Shown: piece by piece, positions 1 through 8,949 of the stretch
Numbering within the stretch: position 1 is the first letter of the stretch
Layout: each line of letters starts with the position of its first letter
Source: Pseudoalteromonas sp. XMcav2-N
GTDB lineage: Bacteria > Pseudomonadota > Gammaproteobacteria > Enterobacterales > Alteromonadaceae
Reading direction: 5' to 3'
Assembly: GCF_024124545.1 (NCBI RefSeq)
Contig: NZ_JAMXSF010000004.1
Span: forward strand, 124,001 to 188,000
DNA: 64,000 nt
Position numbers and translations under genes: made by a program
The notes under the pieces: generated by a model
What the model was told of the DNA's origin: nothing
Database searches by the model: none
The model's input: the letters and a program-made list of their open reading frames with translations, nothing else

Positions 1-2139
1 ATACCAGTCACAGAATTGGTTCCAGGTGAACTCATAAATGGTGTTTGCCGCCAGGTCAAAGCGGTAGTTGTCCAGGTGCTCACTGAAGGTTTTTACTGTG
101 TTCTGGAACTGGCCCAAAATCCAGCGATCAGCAAGAGACACCTGCATCTCGCCACCGTTGAAGCCACAATCCTGCTCTTCGGTGTTCATCAGCACGTAAC
201 GGCTGGCGTTCCACAGCTTGTTACAGAAGTTACGGTAACCTTCCAGGCGGTTCATGTCCCAGTTGATATCACGACCGGTTGAGGCCATCGCTGCCAGGGT
301 AAAGCGCAGCGCGTCTGTGCCGTGTGCTTCAATACCGTCAGCAAAGGTCTTGCGGGTGTTCTTTTCAATCTTTGCGGCCAGCTGTGGCTGCATCATGTTG
401 CCGGTACGCTTCTGAACCAGGCTTTCCAGATCGATACCATCGATCATGTCCAGTGGATCCAGCACGTTACCTTTGGATTTTGACATCTTGTCGCCATTTT
501 CGTCGCGGATCAGACCGGTCACGTAAACGGTTTTGAATGGTACCTGAGGTTTGCCTTGGTCATCTTTCACAAAATGCAGTGTCATCATGATCATACGGGC
601 AACCCAGAAGAAAATGATGTCGAAACCGGTTACCAGCGTGTCTGACGGGTGGAACATTTTCAAATCGTCGGTGTTCTCTGGCCAGCCTTGCGTGGAGAAG
701 GTCCACAGGGCAGAAGAGAACCAAGTGTCCAGTACGTCGTCGTCCTGGCTCAGAGCCACGTCATCTGCCAGGTTGTTGTCGCGGCGCACTTCGGCTTCGT
801 CGCGGCCAACGTATACATTACCTTCGTTGTCGTACCAGGCCGGAATACGGTGTCCCCACCACAGCTGACGAGAAATACACCAGTCCTGAATATCACGCAT
901 CCAGGAGAAGTACATGTTTTCGTATTGTTTAGGCACAAACTGAATGTCACCGTCTTCTACTGCTTTGATTGCCGGCTCAGCCAGTGGTGCAACGCGCACA
1001 TACCATTGGTCAGTCAGCAGCGGTTCGATGACTACACCAGAGCGGTCGCCGTAAGGCACGGTCAGGCTGTGGTCATCGATTTTTTCCAGCAGGCCGGCTT
1101 GCTCAAACTCGTCAACGATCAGTTTACGGGCTTCGAAACGGTCCAGGCCATGGAAGCGCTCAGGCAATGGTGCATCCAGCTCCAGTGGTTTGCCATCAAA
1201 AGTGAAGGTTTCGCCTTCGCTTAAGATTGCCGCATCTTTGTTGAATACGTTAATCATAGGCAGCTGATGACGCTTACCAACTTCGTTATCGTTGAAGTCG
1301 TGCGCTGGTGTGATCTTCACACAACCAGTGCCTTTTTCCATATCGGCGTGCTCATCGGCAACGATTGGAATACGACGGTTGACGATTGGCAATAAGATCT
1401 CTTTGCCGATCAGGTCCTGATAACGCTCATCGTCCGGGTTGACTGCTACACCCGTGTCACCCAGCATGGTTTCCGGACGCGTTGTTGCAACAACTATGTA
1501 GTCTTTACCGTCTTTGGTTTTAACACCATCGGCCAGCGGGTAACGCAGGTTCCACATGTGGCCCTGCTTGTCTTTGTTTTCTACTTCCAGATCAGAAATC
1601 GCAGTGTGCAGTTTCGGATCCCAGTTCACCAGGCGCTTACCGCGGTAGATCAGGTCATCTTTATACAGACGAACAAACACTTCTTTCACCGCTTCTGACA
1701 GGCCGTCGTCCATGGTAAAGCGCTCACGATCCCAGTCTACTGACGCGCCAAGGCGACGTAGCTGTTTTGTGATGGTGCCACCTGACTCGTTTTTCCACTG
1801 CCAGATGCGGTCGATGAATTCATCGCGGCCCAAATCATGACGGGTTTTGCCTTCTTCGGCTGCCAGTTTACGCTCAACCACCATTTGAGTAGCGATACCG
1901 GCATGGTCCGTTCCCACCTGCCATAAAGTATTTTTGCCCTGCATACGCTGGTAGCGGATCAGGGTGTCCATGATGGTGTCCTGGAAAGCGTGGCCCATGT
2001 GCAGGCTACCCGTGACATTCGGTGGTGGGATCATGATCGAATAGGCATCGCCCTGACCTGATGGCTTAAAGTAGCCATTCTCTTCCCAGCCTTGGTACAA
2101 AGACTGTTCGATATCTTGCGGATTATAGGTTTTATCCAT
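1..2139 (-). CDS. valS: Valine--tRNA ligase, C-terminal part cut off by the window edge
   Basis: Class I aminoacyl-tRNA synthetase that charges tRNA-Val in the cytoplasm. The reading frame is open from the ATG at 2139 to the window edge (713 codons of about 950 usual for the family). The HIGH signature appears as HMGH near residues 46-49 and the KMSKS loop near residue 552. Between them lies the insertion that normally hydrolyses misacylated Thr-tRNA. The C-terminal anticodon-binding region begins before the edge and its tRNA-contacting coiled coil is missing only because the window ends. It lies 23 bp downstream of holC on the same strand, the usual pepA-holC-valS order. The identification is secure from the motifs and the neighbours. 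Confidence 0.97.
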   Translation of the reverse strand, partial: MDKTYNPQDIEQSLYQGWEENGYFKPSGQGDAYSIMIPPPNVTGSLHMGHAFQDTIMDTLIRYQRMQGKNTLWQVGTDHAGIATQMVVERKLAAEEGKTRHDLGRDEFIDRIWQWKNESGGTITKQLRRLGASVDWDRERFTMDDGLSEAVKEVFVRLYKDDLIYRGKRLVNWDPKLHTAISDLEVENKDKQGHMWNLRYPLADGVKTKDGKDYIVVATTRPETMLGDTGVAVNPDDERYQDLIGKEILLPIVNRRIPIVADEHADMEKGTGCVKITPAHDFNDNEVGKRHQLPMINVFNKDAAILSEGETFTFDGKPLELDAPLPERFHGLDRFEARKLIVDEFEQAGLLEKIDDHSLTVPYGDRSGVVIEPLLTDQWYVRVAPLAEPAIKAVEDGDIQFVPKQYENMYFSWMRDIQDWCISRQLWWGHRIPAWYDNEGNVYVGRDEAEVRRDNNLADDVALSQDDDVLDTWFSSALWTFSTQGWPENTDDLKMFHPSDTLVTGFDIIFFWVARMIMMTLHFVKDDQGKPQVPFKTVYVTGLIRDENGDKMSKSKGNVLDPLDMIDGIDLESLVQKRTGNMMQPQLAAKIEKNTRKTFADGIEAHGTDALRFTLAAMASTGRDINWDMNRLEGYRNFCNKLWNASRYVLMNTEEQDCGFNGGEMQVSLADRWILGQFQNTVKTFSEHLDNYRFDLAANTIYEFTWNQFCDWY

Positions 2140-2162
2140 TACACAGAACCTTAAAAAATACT

Positions 2163-2609
2163 TTAGTTGTCAATTTCTTTGGTTGAAATTTCAGCGCCGA
2201 GCTGACGCAGTTGCATGAACCGCTGGCGTGCCGCGTGTTTGGCATTGCTTTCAACCGGCACAAAATCATAGATCTTGTCGAATCGGCGCACAAAATCCGG
2301 CAGCTGCTGTGCCAGATTAATTAAAATAGTGCGTCTGCCAACGGGTGGCATTTGGCCGATCTCGACCGGTGCGCCCCCTTTGGGGCCTTCGCCTTGCAGA
2401 TTATGAGGCACAAAACTGTCGGCCTCAAAACACCACAAGTGCTCGTCAACCGCATGGGCATCTTCAACGCTGTCTACGTAAATAAAGACACGTTGTCCGG
2501 CGCGATACAGCTTAGCGGCGCTGCGTGCGGCGAGATCAAAATGAGCCGGTACTGGCTTGCCCGGCTCATTGTCTTGCTTTAATACAAAAAAGCGTGCGTT
2601 GATGGTCAT
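2163..2609 (-). CDS. holC: DNA polymerase III chi subunit
   Basis: Chi subunit of the clamp-loader complex; it contacts single-strand-binding protein and links it to the replicase through psi. The product is 148 residues, as in E. coli (147). It has the N-terminal pattern of the family ([10 protein letters not shown]) and a central [11 protein letters not shown] segment. It sits between pepA and valS, the conserved gammaproteobacterial order, with an intrinsic terminator separating it from pepA. There is therefore probably a separate promoter in the 2610-2680 stretch, although none is obvious. No oddities are seen. Confidence 0.93.
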   Translation of the reverse strand: MTINARFFVLKQDNEPGKPVPAHFDLAARSAAKLYRAGQRVFIYVDSVEDAHAVDEHLWCFEADSFVPHNLQGEGPKGGAPVEIGQMPPVGRRTILINLAQQLPDFVRRFDKIYDFVPVESNAKHAARQRFMQLRQLGAEISTKEIDN

Positions 2610-2685
2610 GACATGTGGTTTTCTAGCTAGCGAAACGCCCTGTCATAGTGGGTAAGTCTGCATATGACACAGCGTTCAAAATAAA

Positions 2686-2710
2686 GCCGCATTCTGACAC
2701 AGAATGCGGC
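2686..2710 (-). terminator. Intrinsic terminator after pepA
   Basis: A perfect 10-bp inverted repeat (GCCGCATTCT / AGAATGCGGC) has a 5-nt loop. Read on the minus strand it is followed by a T-rich run (TTTATTTTG). It lies 47 bp past the pepA stop and before holC, so it separates the two transcripts. Confidence 0.8.
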
Positions 2711-2757
2711 TATCATCAATCAACGTGGAGGGGTGACATGGGATGTCACACCATCAA

Positions 2758-4269
2758 TTAGTCCTGAGGTTGCTCAGTGACGTCCACGCGGTTAAGCAGG
2801 TATTGCATTAGCATAGGCACCGGACGGCCGGTTGCGCCTTTGTTAGCACCACTACGCCAGGCTGTACCTGCGATATCCAGGTGTGCCCAGTTGTACTTCT
2901 TAGTGAACTTGGATAGGAAGCAGGCTGCGGTGATAGTACCCGCCGGGCGTCCACCCAGGTTCGTGAAGTCAGCAAACGGACTTTTCAGTTGATCCTGATA
3001 ATCATCCCACAAAGGCAGCTGCCATGCGCGGTCGCCACTTTGCTCTGAGGCTTTTAACAAGTCATGCGCCAGTGGGTTGTGGTTTGACAACAAACCCGTT
3101 GCATGGTGGCCCAATGCAATAATGCAGGCACCGGTCAGGGTCGCCACATCAACCACGACTTCTGGTTCAAACGCTTCTACATAGGTCAGTGCATCACACA
3201 GTACCAGTCGGCCCTCGGCATCGGTATTGAGTACTTCAACCGTCTGACCAGACATAGTGGTCAGGATGTCACCCGGGCGATAAGCATTGCTGCTTGGCAT
3301 GTTTTCACAGCCAGCCAGTACGCCGATGACGTTGAGTGGCAGTTGCATTTGCACCACGGCACGCATCAGACCCAGTACGCCCGCGGCACCACCCATATCG
3401 TATTTCATTTCATCCATGCCTTCGCCTGGCTTGAGAGAAATACCACCGGAATCAAATGTCAGGCCTTTGCCAACAAAGACGATAGGCGCTTGCTTTTGCG
3501 GAGCGCCATTGTAGTGGATCACCGACATGACAGATTCATTGTCACTACCGCGACCAACAGCCAGATATGAGTGCATACCCAGCTCTTCCATTTCTTTCTC
3601 ACCAACCAGGTTTACAGTAACGTTGTCGAACTCATCGGCCAATGCCTGTGCTTGTTCACCTAAGTAGCGAGGGTTGCAGATGTTTGGCGGCATGTTTGCG
3701 ACGTCTTTACATAAGGTGGCACCGGCCGCGATGGCAAGGCCATGCTCGATGGCGCTCTCACCAATTGGCAGTTCGCGACGCGTCGGGACATTAAAGACGA
3801 TTTTACGTAGCGGGCGGCGCGCTTCGCTCTTTTTGCTTTTCAGCTGGTTAAAGGTGTAAAGGCTGTCCTGAGTGGTTTCGACGGCCTGGCGAACTTTCCA
3901 GTAAGTATCGCGTCCCTTAACGTGCTGTTCAGTCAGGAAGCAAACGGCTTCCATTGAACCTGTGTCGTTTAAGGTGCTGATGGTTTTGGCGATGATCTGT
4001 TTGTATTGTTTGTCGTCCAGCTCGCGCTCTTTACCACAGCCAACAAGTAGCACACGTTCACTCAATACGTTTGGTACATGGTGAAGTAAAAGCACCTGGC
4101 CGGGTTTACCTTCTAGGTCTCCGCGGCGCAGCAGGTTAGAAATATACCCTTCGCTGATTTTATCCAGCTGCTCCCCGACGGGTGAAAGGCGGCGTGGTTC
4201 GTATACGCCGACAACAATACACGCACTGCGTTGTTTTTCTGGGCTACCACTTTTTACGCTGAATTCCAT
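2758..4269 (-). CDS. pepA: Leucyl aminopeptidase, M17 family (PepA)
   Basis: Cytosolic metallo-exopeptidase that removes N-terminal leucine and other residues; in E. coli the same protein also binds DNA in Xer recombination and in carAB control. The product is 503 residues, the family length. The M17 signature [10 protein letters not shown], which carries metal ligands, is present in the C-terminal catalytic half, and upstream of it [15 protein letters not shown] supplies the catalytic lysine and a metal-binding aspartate. The gene faces away from lptF with 231 bp between starts, the arrangement seen across gammaproteobacteria. A terminator follows it. Confidence 0.96.
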   Translation of the reverse strand: MEFSVKSGSPEKQRSACIVVGVYEPRRLSPVGEQLDKISEGYISNLLRRGDLEGKPGQVLLLHHVPNVLSERVLLVGCGKERELDDKQYKQIIAKTISTLNDTGSMEAVCFLTEQHVKGRDTYWKVRQAVETTQDSLYTFNQLKSKKSEARRPLRKIVFNVPTRRELPIGESAIEHGLAIAAGATLCKDVANMPPNICNPRYLGEQAQALADEFDNVTVNLVGEKEMEELGMHSYLAVGRGSDNESVMSVIHYNGAPQKQAPIVFVGKGLTFDSGGISLKPGEGMDEMKYDMGGAAGVLGLMRAVVQMQLPLNVIGVLAGCENMPSSNAYRPGDILTTMSGQTVEVLNTDAEGRLVLCDALTYVEAFEPEVVVDVATLTGACIIALGHHATGLLSNHNPLAHDLLKASEQSGDRAWQLPLWDDYQDQLKSPFADFTNLGGRPAGTITAACFLSKFTKKYNWAHLDIAGTAWRSGANKGATGRPVPMLMQYLLNRVDVTEQPQD

Positions 4270-4418
4270 TGCGACTCCTGAGTCAATGTGCTGTCTTTTT
4301 TGAACTTTTTATGCCTCAGCCACTCAATTTCTGAAGGCTGAACTAAAAAACGGCTAATTGACGCGTGCATTTGGCGCTTTAGCCTGTTGCTTTAGTAGGA
4401 TATTTGGATCCGATGGCA

Positions 4419-4424
4419 TATAAT
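4419..4424 (+). promoter_or_regulatory. Candidate -10 element for lptFG
   Basis: A perfect TATAAT hexamer lies in the pepA/lptF divergent spacer, 76 bp before the lptF start. No good -35 box lies at the standard distance (TAGGAT at 17 bp), so this is only a candidate. TTGACG at 4358-4363 is too far upstream to pair with it. Confidence 0.35.
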
Positions 4425-4500
4425 AAAGTGATTAAAATAACCAGTTTACTCAAAATTTCCTACTATTCCAGTGAAATGAGACGTTTTATAGGGGCGGACA

Positions 4501-5613
4501 TTGCTTATTTTTCGTTATCTGACTGCTGAGATTTTAAAATCTCAGGTCGCCGTTTTTATGACCCTTATGACCATTTTCATCTCGCAGAAGTTTGTCCGGA
4601 TCCTGGCAGAGGCCTCTGGAGGCAGTATTCCGGGTAAGCTTGTCATGTCTTTTCTCGCGCTTAATTTGCCCAAACTGGCGGTATATATTCTGCCATTGAG
4701 CTTATTTTTGGGCATTATCCTCGCCTATAGTCGAATCTATGCCGACAGCGAAATGACGGTACTGAAAGCCTGCGGTGTTAGTGAGTGGTACGTCGTGCGT
4801 GTGACTCTGATATCGAGTTTTGTGATTTCTCTGATGGCGGCCGCGCTGAGTTTATATGTGGCCCCCTGGGCTGGTGAAAAAGAAAACCAGCTGCGTGAGC
4901 AAGCCAATGCAGAATCCGGGCTCAGCCAGATCCGGGCCGGACGGTTTCAGCAAACCGGTAACGAAAAGGCCGTGGTATTTGTCCATAACACCAGTGATCA
5001 GGGGAAAGAGCTGAATCGCGTGTTTGTTGCTCAGTTGCCTGATCGCGAATCAAATCAGGCGGCGCGGATCGTCTTTGCTCAGAGTGGCCGGGTAGTGGAA
5101 GAAGGCTCCGGCGAGCAGCAACTGGTGCTCAGTGATGGTAAGCGGTTCGAAACAGACGGCTTTAGTCAGGCCCTGAATAAAACCGAATTTAGCAGCTATC
5201 AGGTGCAGATCCGCGAACAGGAAATAGAGCAACGACGTCGTAAACTTGAAGACTTACCCTCATCCAATCTATTGAAAATGGGTACGCCTGAAGCCATTGC
5301 CCAGTTCCAACTGAGGTTATCCGTGCCCATCTCGATTATTTTGCTGACCCTGCTGGCGGTACCGCTCAGTGTGGTAAACCCCAGACAGGGTAAGTTTGCC
5401 AAACTGGTACCCGCCATTTGTATTTATCTGGGCTACTTTATCATGCTCAATGCGGGTAAATATCTGGTGGCTGAAGGTAAAGTACCGACCTCGGTAGGAC
5501 TGTGGTGGATCCACTTATGTGTGTTGTTTATAGGTGCTTACTTGATTGCTAAAGGCCGGCCTTTTGGCGTTTGGGTGCGCTCCATGCTGTTAAAACGGGA
5601 GCCACAACAATGA
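4501..5613 (+). CDS. lptF: LPS export ABC transporter permease LptF
   Basis: Inner-membrane permease of the LptB2FG transporter that extracts lipopolysaccharide from the inner membrane and passes it to LptC/LptA. It has 370 residues, with membrane segments at the N-terminus and three near the C-terminus, and a large periplasmic beta-jellyroll region between them. The start chosen is a TTG preceded by GGGGCGG at good spacing. It gives the family N-terminus (MLIFRYLTAEILKSQ) directly, and no in-frame ATG lies upstream, so the weak start codon appears genuine. Its stop codon overlaps the lptG start, indicating translational coupling. Confidence 0.96.
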   Translation: MLIFRYLTAEILKSQVAVFMTLMTIFISQKFVRILAEASGGSIPGKLVMSFLALNLPKLAVYILPLSLFLGIILAYSRIYADSEMTVLKACGVSEWYVVRVTLISSFVISLMAAALSLYVAPWAGEKENQLREQANAESGLSQIRAGRFQQTGNEKAVVFVHNTSDQGKELNRVFVAQLPDRESNQAARIVFAQSGRVVEEGSGEQQLVLSDGKRFETDGFSQALNKTEFSSYQVQIREQEIEQRRRKLEDLPSSNLLKMGTPEAIAQFQLRLSVPISIILLTLLAVPLSVVNPRQGKFAKLVPAICIYLGYFIMLNAGKYLVAEGKVPTSVGLWWIHLCVLFIGAYLIAKGRPFGVWVRSMLLKREPQQ

Positions 5614-6680
5614 TGAAAACGCTGGACTGGTATCTTGGACGCAGCATTTTGCAAACCACTGGCTTTGCGCTGCTGGTGTTTGTGGGTATCAATACCTTAA
5701 TCAAATTTATTGAACAATTGCGCTCAGTCGGTCGTGGTACCTATGAAGTGATGGACGCCTTGTTGTTCACTTTGTACAGCATGCCCAGCGATATTGTGGT
5801 GTTTTTCCCGATGGCAGCCCTGATTGGTGGCTTAACAGGCCTGGGCGCGCTGGCTTCGAGTAGTGAACTGGTAGTGATGCAGGCGGCGGGCATGTCGCGG
5901 TTGCAGATCATTGGCTCGGTGATGAAGTCGGCCATTGTGCTGGCACTGTGTATGATGGCGCTGGGCGAGTGGGGCGCACCACAGGCAGAGCAAACCGCTA
6001 AGCAATTGCGCAATCAGGCAATTAATGGCGGCGAGGTATTTGAAGCGCAGCAGGGCGTGTGGGCCAAAGATGGCAGTAATTTTATCAATATTGCCAATAT
6101 CGAGAAGTCCGGCAATCTGCAAAATATCAATATTTATCACTTTGATGATGACCTGAACCTGCTGAAAATCACCCGGGCTAAATCGGGCACAGCAACGGAC
6201 GAGGGCTGGCAGTTACGAGCCATTGAAGAAGTGCTCATTGAGGAAGAGCAGATCCGTACAGAGTACGCGCAAACGCTTGTTTATGCCTCTCAGCTGACAC
6301 TGGACCGACTGGATGTGGCTTCGGTCGAGCCAGATGCATTGTCGTTTTCAGGCTTGTGGTCATATTTACAATATCTGGAGCAAAATGAGCAGGATACCAG
6401 TAACTATGAACTGGCGCTGTGGCGCAAAGTCATGCAGCCGCTGACCATTGCTGTGATGCTGCTGGTTGCTCTGTCCTTTATTTTCGGGCCGCTGCGTTCG
6501 GTCAGCATGGGCGCACGGATTATTATGGGCGTGATCACGGGGCTTATTTTCCACCTCAGCAATGAGATTTTTGGTCCGATTGTGATGGTTTACGAGATTC
6601 CTCCTGTGGTGGGCGCGGTGATGCCCAGCGTGCTATTTACCGCGACGGCGTTTTATCTTCTTAACCGCCAGCGTGGTTAG
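5610..6680 (+). CDS. lptG: LPS export ABC transporter permease LptG
   Basis: Partner permease of LptF in the LptB2FG exporter. Two consecutive ATG codons (5610 and 5613) overlap the lptF TGA. The product starts MMKTLDWYLGRSI, matching the family, while a longer frame back to 5571 would run inside lptF without a ribosome-binding site and was rejected. About 356 residues with the same layout as LptF: N-terminal membrane helices, a periplasmic domain, and C-terminal helices. A strong terminator follows 21 bp after the stop, so lptF-lptG form a two-gene unit. Confidence 0.96.
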   Translation: MMKTLDWYLGRSILQTTGFALLVFVGINTLIKFIEQLRSVGRGTYEVMDALLFTLYSMPSDIVVFFPMAALIGGLTGLGALASSSELVVMQAAGMSRLQIIGSVMKSAIVLALCMMALGEWGAPQAEQTAKQLRNQAINGGEVFEAQQGVWAKDGSNFINIANIEKSGNLQNINIYHFDDDLNLLKITRAKSGTATDEGWQLRAIEEVLIEEEQIRTEYAQTLVYASQLTLDRLDVASVEPDALSFSGLWSYLQYLEQNEQDTSNYELALWRKVMQPLTIAVMLLVALSFIFGPLRSVSMGARIIMGVITGLIFHLSNEIFGPIVMVYEIPPVVGAVMPSVLFTATAFYLLNRQRG

Positions 6681-6701
6681 CAAAGATAATGCATACAAAA
6701 A

Positions 6702-6726
6702 AGCCTGACTCAGTCAGGCTTTTTTG
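6702..6726. terminator. Bidirectional terminator between lptG and the RDD gene
   Basis: The inverted repeat AGCCTGACT / AGTCAGGCT is flanked by six A on the left and six T on the right, so it works for both convergent genes (lptG from the left and the RDD protein from the right). Confidence 0.9.
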
Positions 6727-6749
6727 TTGCTGTTTTTAAGCTTCGCTGG

Positions 6750-7247
6750 TTAGTCCAGGCTATCGTAAATCCGTTTATTTTCTTCTTTACTTAACACCAC
6801 GACTTCGGTGCCACAGATCATATCTTGCAGCGCACGTTTGTGTTTAAAGTCGAGCAGTACCAGCAGGTTACCCAGTCCCAGCAGCGCACATAATGCCCGT
6901 GCACTGGCTCTGGGCCAGCTGAGCAACTCGCCATCTGGTGTTTGTACTTTCAGTCGCCAGGCGCGCATGCCTATGGTCTGGCCGCTCTTAGTCCAGAAAT
7001 AAGCAAAAAACAGCACTGAGACGGCGATCAGCACAAATCCACGGAAAAATGACAACAGAGGAGAGGCCTGGATCAGCGCCGAGACGTCTTCATGGTTGCC
7101 CTGCGATAGCCAGCCTGCCGAGATAAAGCCCTCAATCACCAACAAAAATACCACCATAGACAGCATTGCAAATGCAATTACGACCAGACCATCATAGATC
7201 AGAGATGCAAGACGACGGGTTAAACCCGCACGGGGAAACGAAGCCAT
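6750..7247 (-). CDS. RDD family inner-membrane protein
   Basis: Small integral membrane protein of the RDD family, named for conserved Arg-Asp-Asp residues; general function is unclear. The first helix carries the family pattern (RRLASLIYDGLVV). A second long hydrophobic segment and a C-terminal region with GQTIGMRAWRLKV, a typical RDD motif, are present. The ATG at 7247 is preferred because GAGTG precedes it; a GTG at 7256 in the same frame is possible but lacks a ribosome-binding site. It commonly sits next to lptG in this order. No role beyond membrane location can be read from the sequence. Confidence 0.85.
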   Translation of the reverse strand: MASFPRAGLTRRLASLIYDGLVVIAFAMLSMVVFLLVIEGFISAGWLSQGNHEDVSALIQASPLLSFFRGFVLIAVSVLFFAYFWTKSGQTIGMRAWRLKVQTPDGELLSWPRASARALCALLGLGNLLVLLDFKHKRALQDMICGTEVVVLSKEENKRIYDSLD

Positions 7248-7375
7248 GTAGTTCACTCATTAAAGCCGAAATATGGCCTATTCTACCTGATTTTTAATCT
7301 AACACTAAAAAACCCGGCGAGTTTTCAGCAGCTGTTCATTTACCAAGCACTTGAACGACGTTTTGTAAAAAACGC

Positions 7376-7403
7376 TTGCTACCCTCCCGCCAATTTGTAT
7401 AAT
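7376..7403 (+). promoter_or_regulatory. Promoter of tRNA-Leu(CAA)
   Basis: A -35 element TTGCTA and a perfect -10 TATAAT are separated by 16 bp and followed by a GC-rich stretch (GCTGGGC), as in stringently controlled stable-RNA promoters. The predicted start near 7410 leaves a leader of about 88 nt before the mature tRNA, so 5' processing by RNase P is implied. Confidence 0.75.
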
Positions 7404-7497
7404 GCTGGGCATAGAGACGAAGGCATATAAAACAAAGCCTAAGCTCAAAGTGGTTTTTCTTTATTTTCTCTAAGTTAGAAGATAAAAGAAAAATTAT

Positions 7498-7582
7498 GCC
7501 AGTGTGATGGAATTGGTAGACATGACGGATTCAAAATCCGTTGCCTTCGGGCGTGGCGGTTCAAGTCCGCCCACTGGTACCA
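7498..7582 (+). tRNA. tRNA-Leu (anticodon CAA)
   Basis: An 85-nt class II tRNA. The acceptor stem GCCAGTG pairs with CACTGGT (one G-U), followed by discriminator A and an encoded CCA. The anticodon stem ACGGA / TCCGT encloses a loop with CAA, which reads UUG codons. A long variable arm with a TTCG tetraloop-like segment and a T-arm GGCGG-TTCAAGT-CCGCC are present. It is a single-gene unit with its own promoter and a terminator nine bases after the CCA. Its 3' end is repeated in degenerate form four times downstream. Confidence 0.97.
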
Positions 7583-7590
7583 CTTTTTAT

Positions 7591-7617
7591 AACCCAGCTT
7601 TTTAGCTGGGTTTTTTT
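7591..7617 (+). terminator. Intrinsic terminator of tRNA-Leu
   Basis: The stem AACCCAGCT / AGCTGGGTT has a short T-rich loop and is followed by seven T. It is the first of five terminators of the same design in this region. Confidence 0.9.
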
Positions 7618-7742
7618 ATGCCTGAATTTTGATGTTTAGCTGAGTGTGGTGTCGGACTTGAGCCCCACGCCGGGCGTGGCACTGATGTAAGTTAAGAGTC
7701 CGCCCACTGGACCCACTTTTTATAACCCAGCTATTAAGCTGG
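7611..7742 (+). repeat. Near-identical block, first copy (second at 7886-8017)
   Basis: About 130 bp spanning unit 1 and its terminator stem recur without visible change exactly 275 bp downstream at 7886-8017 (unit 3). Units 2 and 4 have diverged. The pattern points to a recent two-unit duplication or gene conversion inside the array. Confidence 0.85.
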
Positions 7743-7750
7743 GTTTTTTT
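7724..7750 (+). terminator. Repeat-unit terminator 2
   Basis: The stem AACCCAGCT / AGCTGGGTT is followed by seven T, closing repeat unit 1. Confidence 0.8.
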
Positions 7751-7862
7751 ATGTCTGAAATTCAAGTAATCATCTTGAAGCAAAGTGGAGTCGGACTTAA
7801 GCCCCACGCCGGGCGTGGCGCTGATGTAAGGTACGAGCCCGACCATTGGGACCTCTTTTTAT

Positions 7863-7892
7863 AACCCTGACCGAATAGGTCGGGGTTTTTTT
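7863..7892 (+). terminator. Repeat-unit terminator 3
   Basis: This has the same position in the unit but a different stem (AACCCTGACC / GGTCGGGGTT, with one T-G pair), followed by a T-run. The stem sequence changed while pairing was kept, which argues for selection on the hairpin. Confidence 0.8.
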
Positions 7893-7998
7893 ATGCCTGA
7901 ATTTTGATGTTTAGCTGAGTGTGGTGTCGGACTTGAGCCCCACGCCGGGCGTGGCACTGATGTAAGTTAAGAGTCCGCCCACTGGACCCACTTTTTAT

Positions 7999-8024
7999 AA
8001 CCCAGCTATTAAGCTGGTTTTTTT
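7999..8024 (+). terminator. Repeat-unit terminator 4
   Basis: The stem AACCCAGCT / AGCTGG is shortened by one G relative to unit 1 and is followed by seven T, closing repeat unit 3. Confidence 0.75.
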
Positions 8025-8127
8025 ATTCCTGAAATTTACTTCCTGTGAAATGGAATCGGACTTGAGCCGCACGCCGGGCGTGGCGCTGATGCAAGTTAAG
8101 AGTCTGCCCACTGGACCCACTTTTTAT

Positions 8128-8152
8128 AACCCAGCTTAATAGCTGGTTTTTT
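8128..8152 (+). terminator. Repeat-unit terminator 5
   Basis: The stem ACCCAGCT / AGCTGG has a TAAT-type loop and is followed by six T, closing the last repeat unit. Confidence 0.75.
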
Positions 8153-8233
8153 ATGCCTAAAATTTATGTGTTAATATAATTTGACCACTAATTAGAGTGA
8201 ACCTTATGAAAATCAGGAAGAAAGAGTACAAAG

Positions 8234-8608
8234 ATGGCATATGAATTAATGATTTGGAAAGATGAAGGTATTACACTTGAGGATTGGCTAGAAGCTGTTG
8301 ATAAGTGCGAATTAACTAAGCCTGACATCGCGGGTGTAGAGTTACGAAATCCAAGTAATGGTGAAAAAGTCTCTATACAAGGAGAGCACGGAGATGTCGC
8401 AGTAAAGTTTACGGAAAAAGGATTCCTAGGGCTCCTGAATAAAACGAGTTGGCATACTTCATTCTTTTTCAGACATTCTTACGGAGCTTTTGCATATGCA
8501 GACAGTTTAGAGTTACCTGAAAACCCAGTTAGAATAGCTGCTGTTAAATTGGCCAAGCTACTCGACGCAAAAATTATCGGTGAAGAAGACGAAGAATATC
8601 ACTGGTAA
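8234..8608 (+). CDS. Hypothetical 124-residue acidic protein
   Basis: I do not recognise a family. The product is small, soluble and acidic, with no signal peptide or membrane segment; it begins MAYELMIWKDEGIT and ends in an acidic tail rich in Glu (EEDEEYHW). A cluster of aromatic residues (SWHTSFFFRHSYGAFAYAD) sits in the middle. The ATG is preceded by AAGAGTACAAAG, a modest ribosome-binding site. A 12-codon ORF starting at 8206 with a better context ends on top of this start and could couple translation. The gene is visibly more AT-rich than its neighbours and lies just past the tRNA repeat array, consistent with an acquired accessory gene. An immunity-type role would be conceivable for such a protein but nothing here shows it. 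Confidence 0.7.
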   Translation: MAYELMIWKDEGITLEDWLEAVDKCELTKPDIAGVELRNPSNGEKVSIQGEHGDVAVKFTEKGFLGLLNKTSWHTSFFFRHSYGAFAYADSLELPENPVRIAAVKLAKLLDAKIIGEEDEEYHW

Positions 8609-8751
8609 CACCGCGCCAATTTAATGTCGGAAGATATAGTTTGCATAATAAATTGTAAATTTCTACTGCTTCTGGACGTCTTGCACTGATAGAGTAATGC
8701 GGTTTTTAGTTTGTGCTTGTATCGAAAGAAAAATGGACCGGATCAGAGTAA

Positions 8752-8907
8752 GTAGCAAGTGGTGTCAATTGCAACGTGTATAATGCCGTTACGGATGTAC
8801 GCTATTCAAGCTCTGAGGAAGTTCACTTTGTTGTATCTTACGCCGATTATGGGCGGTTAAACAACTTCCATCATTTGACCGACTTTGTCAGTACGCCATA
8901 CTTATAA
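8752..8907 (+). pseudogene. Possible remnant of a protein-coding gene
   Basis: In the 341-bp gap between two small genes, one frame stays open for 51 codons and reads like real protein (for example VTDVRYSSSEEVHFVVSY and LTDFVSTPYL) up to a TAA. It has no ATG and is cut off upstream by a stop at 8749, so it may be the 3' remnant of a decayed gene, or a short gene using GTG. The family is unknown. The rest of the gap (8609-8751) shows nothing I can name. Confidence 0.3.
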
Positions 8908-8949
8908 ACCATCTTTTTGACCCTTATATTTCAACGCTAGAGAGATTAA

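Larger units (their letters stand above)
7618..8152 (+). repeat. Array of four tRNA-Leu-derived repeat units (rtT-like)
   Basis: Four related units follow the tRNA, with the shared TCGGACTT motif at 7652, 7791, 7927 and 8056 (spacings 139, 136 and 129 bp). Each contains, in order: a variable lead; a self-complementary CCACGCC-G-GGCGTGG block; a segment GTCCGCCCACTGG-ACCCAC closely matching the 3' end of the tRNA (GTCCGCCCACTGG-TACCAC); the spacer TTTTTATAAC; and an intrinsic terminator. The tRNA 3' end plus terminator has therefore been copied repeatedly. The arrangement recalls the E. coli tyrT operon, where 178-bp repeats carry the last 19 bp of tRNA-Tyr. Whether any unit is transcribed cannot be told from the sequence. 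No convincing ORF runs through the array. Confidence 0.85.

Noticed and set aside
7616..7846. 76-codon minus-strand ORF through the tRNA-derived repeats
   Set aside because: Its sequence merely reflects the repeat units (two similar halves), with no ribosome-binding site.
7618..8152. CRISPR-like array
   Set aside because: Units are long, degenerate and contain tRNA ends and terminators; there are no short identical repeats with unique spacers and no cas genes.
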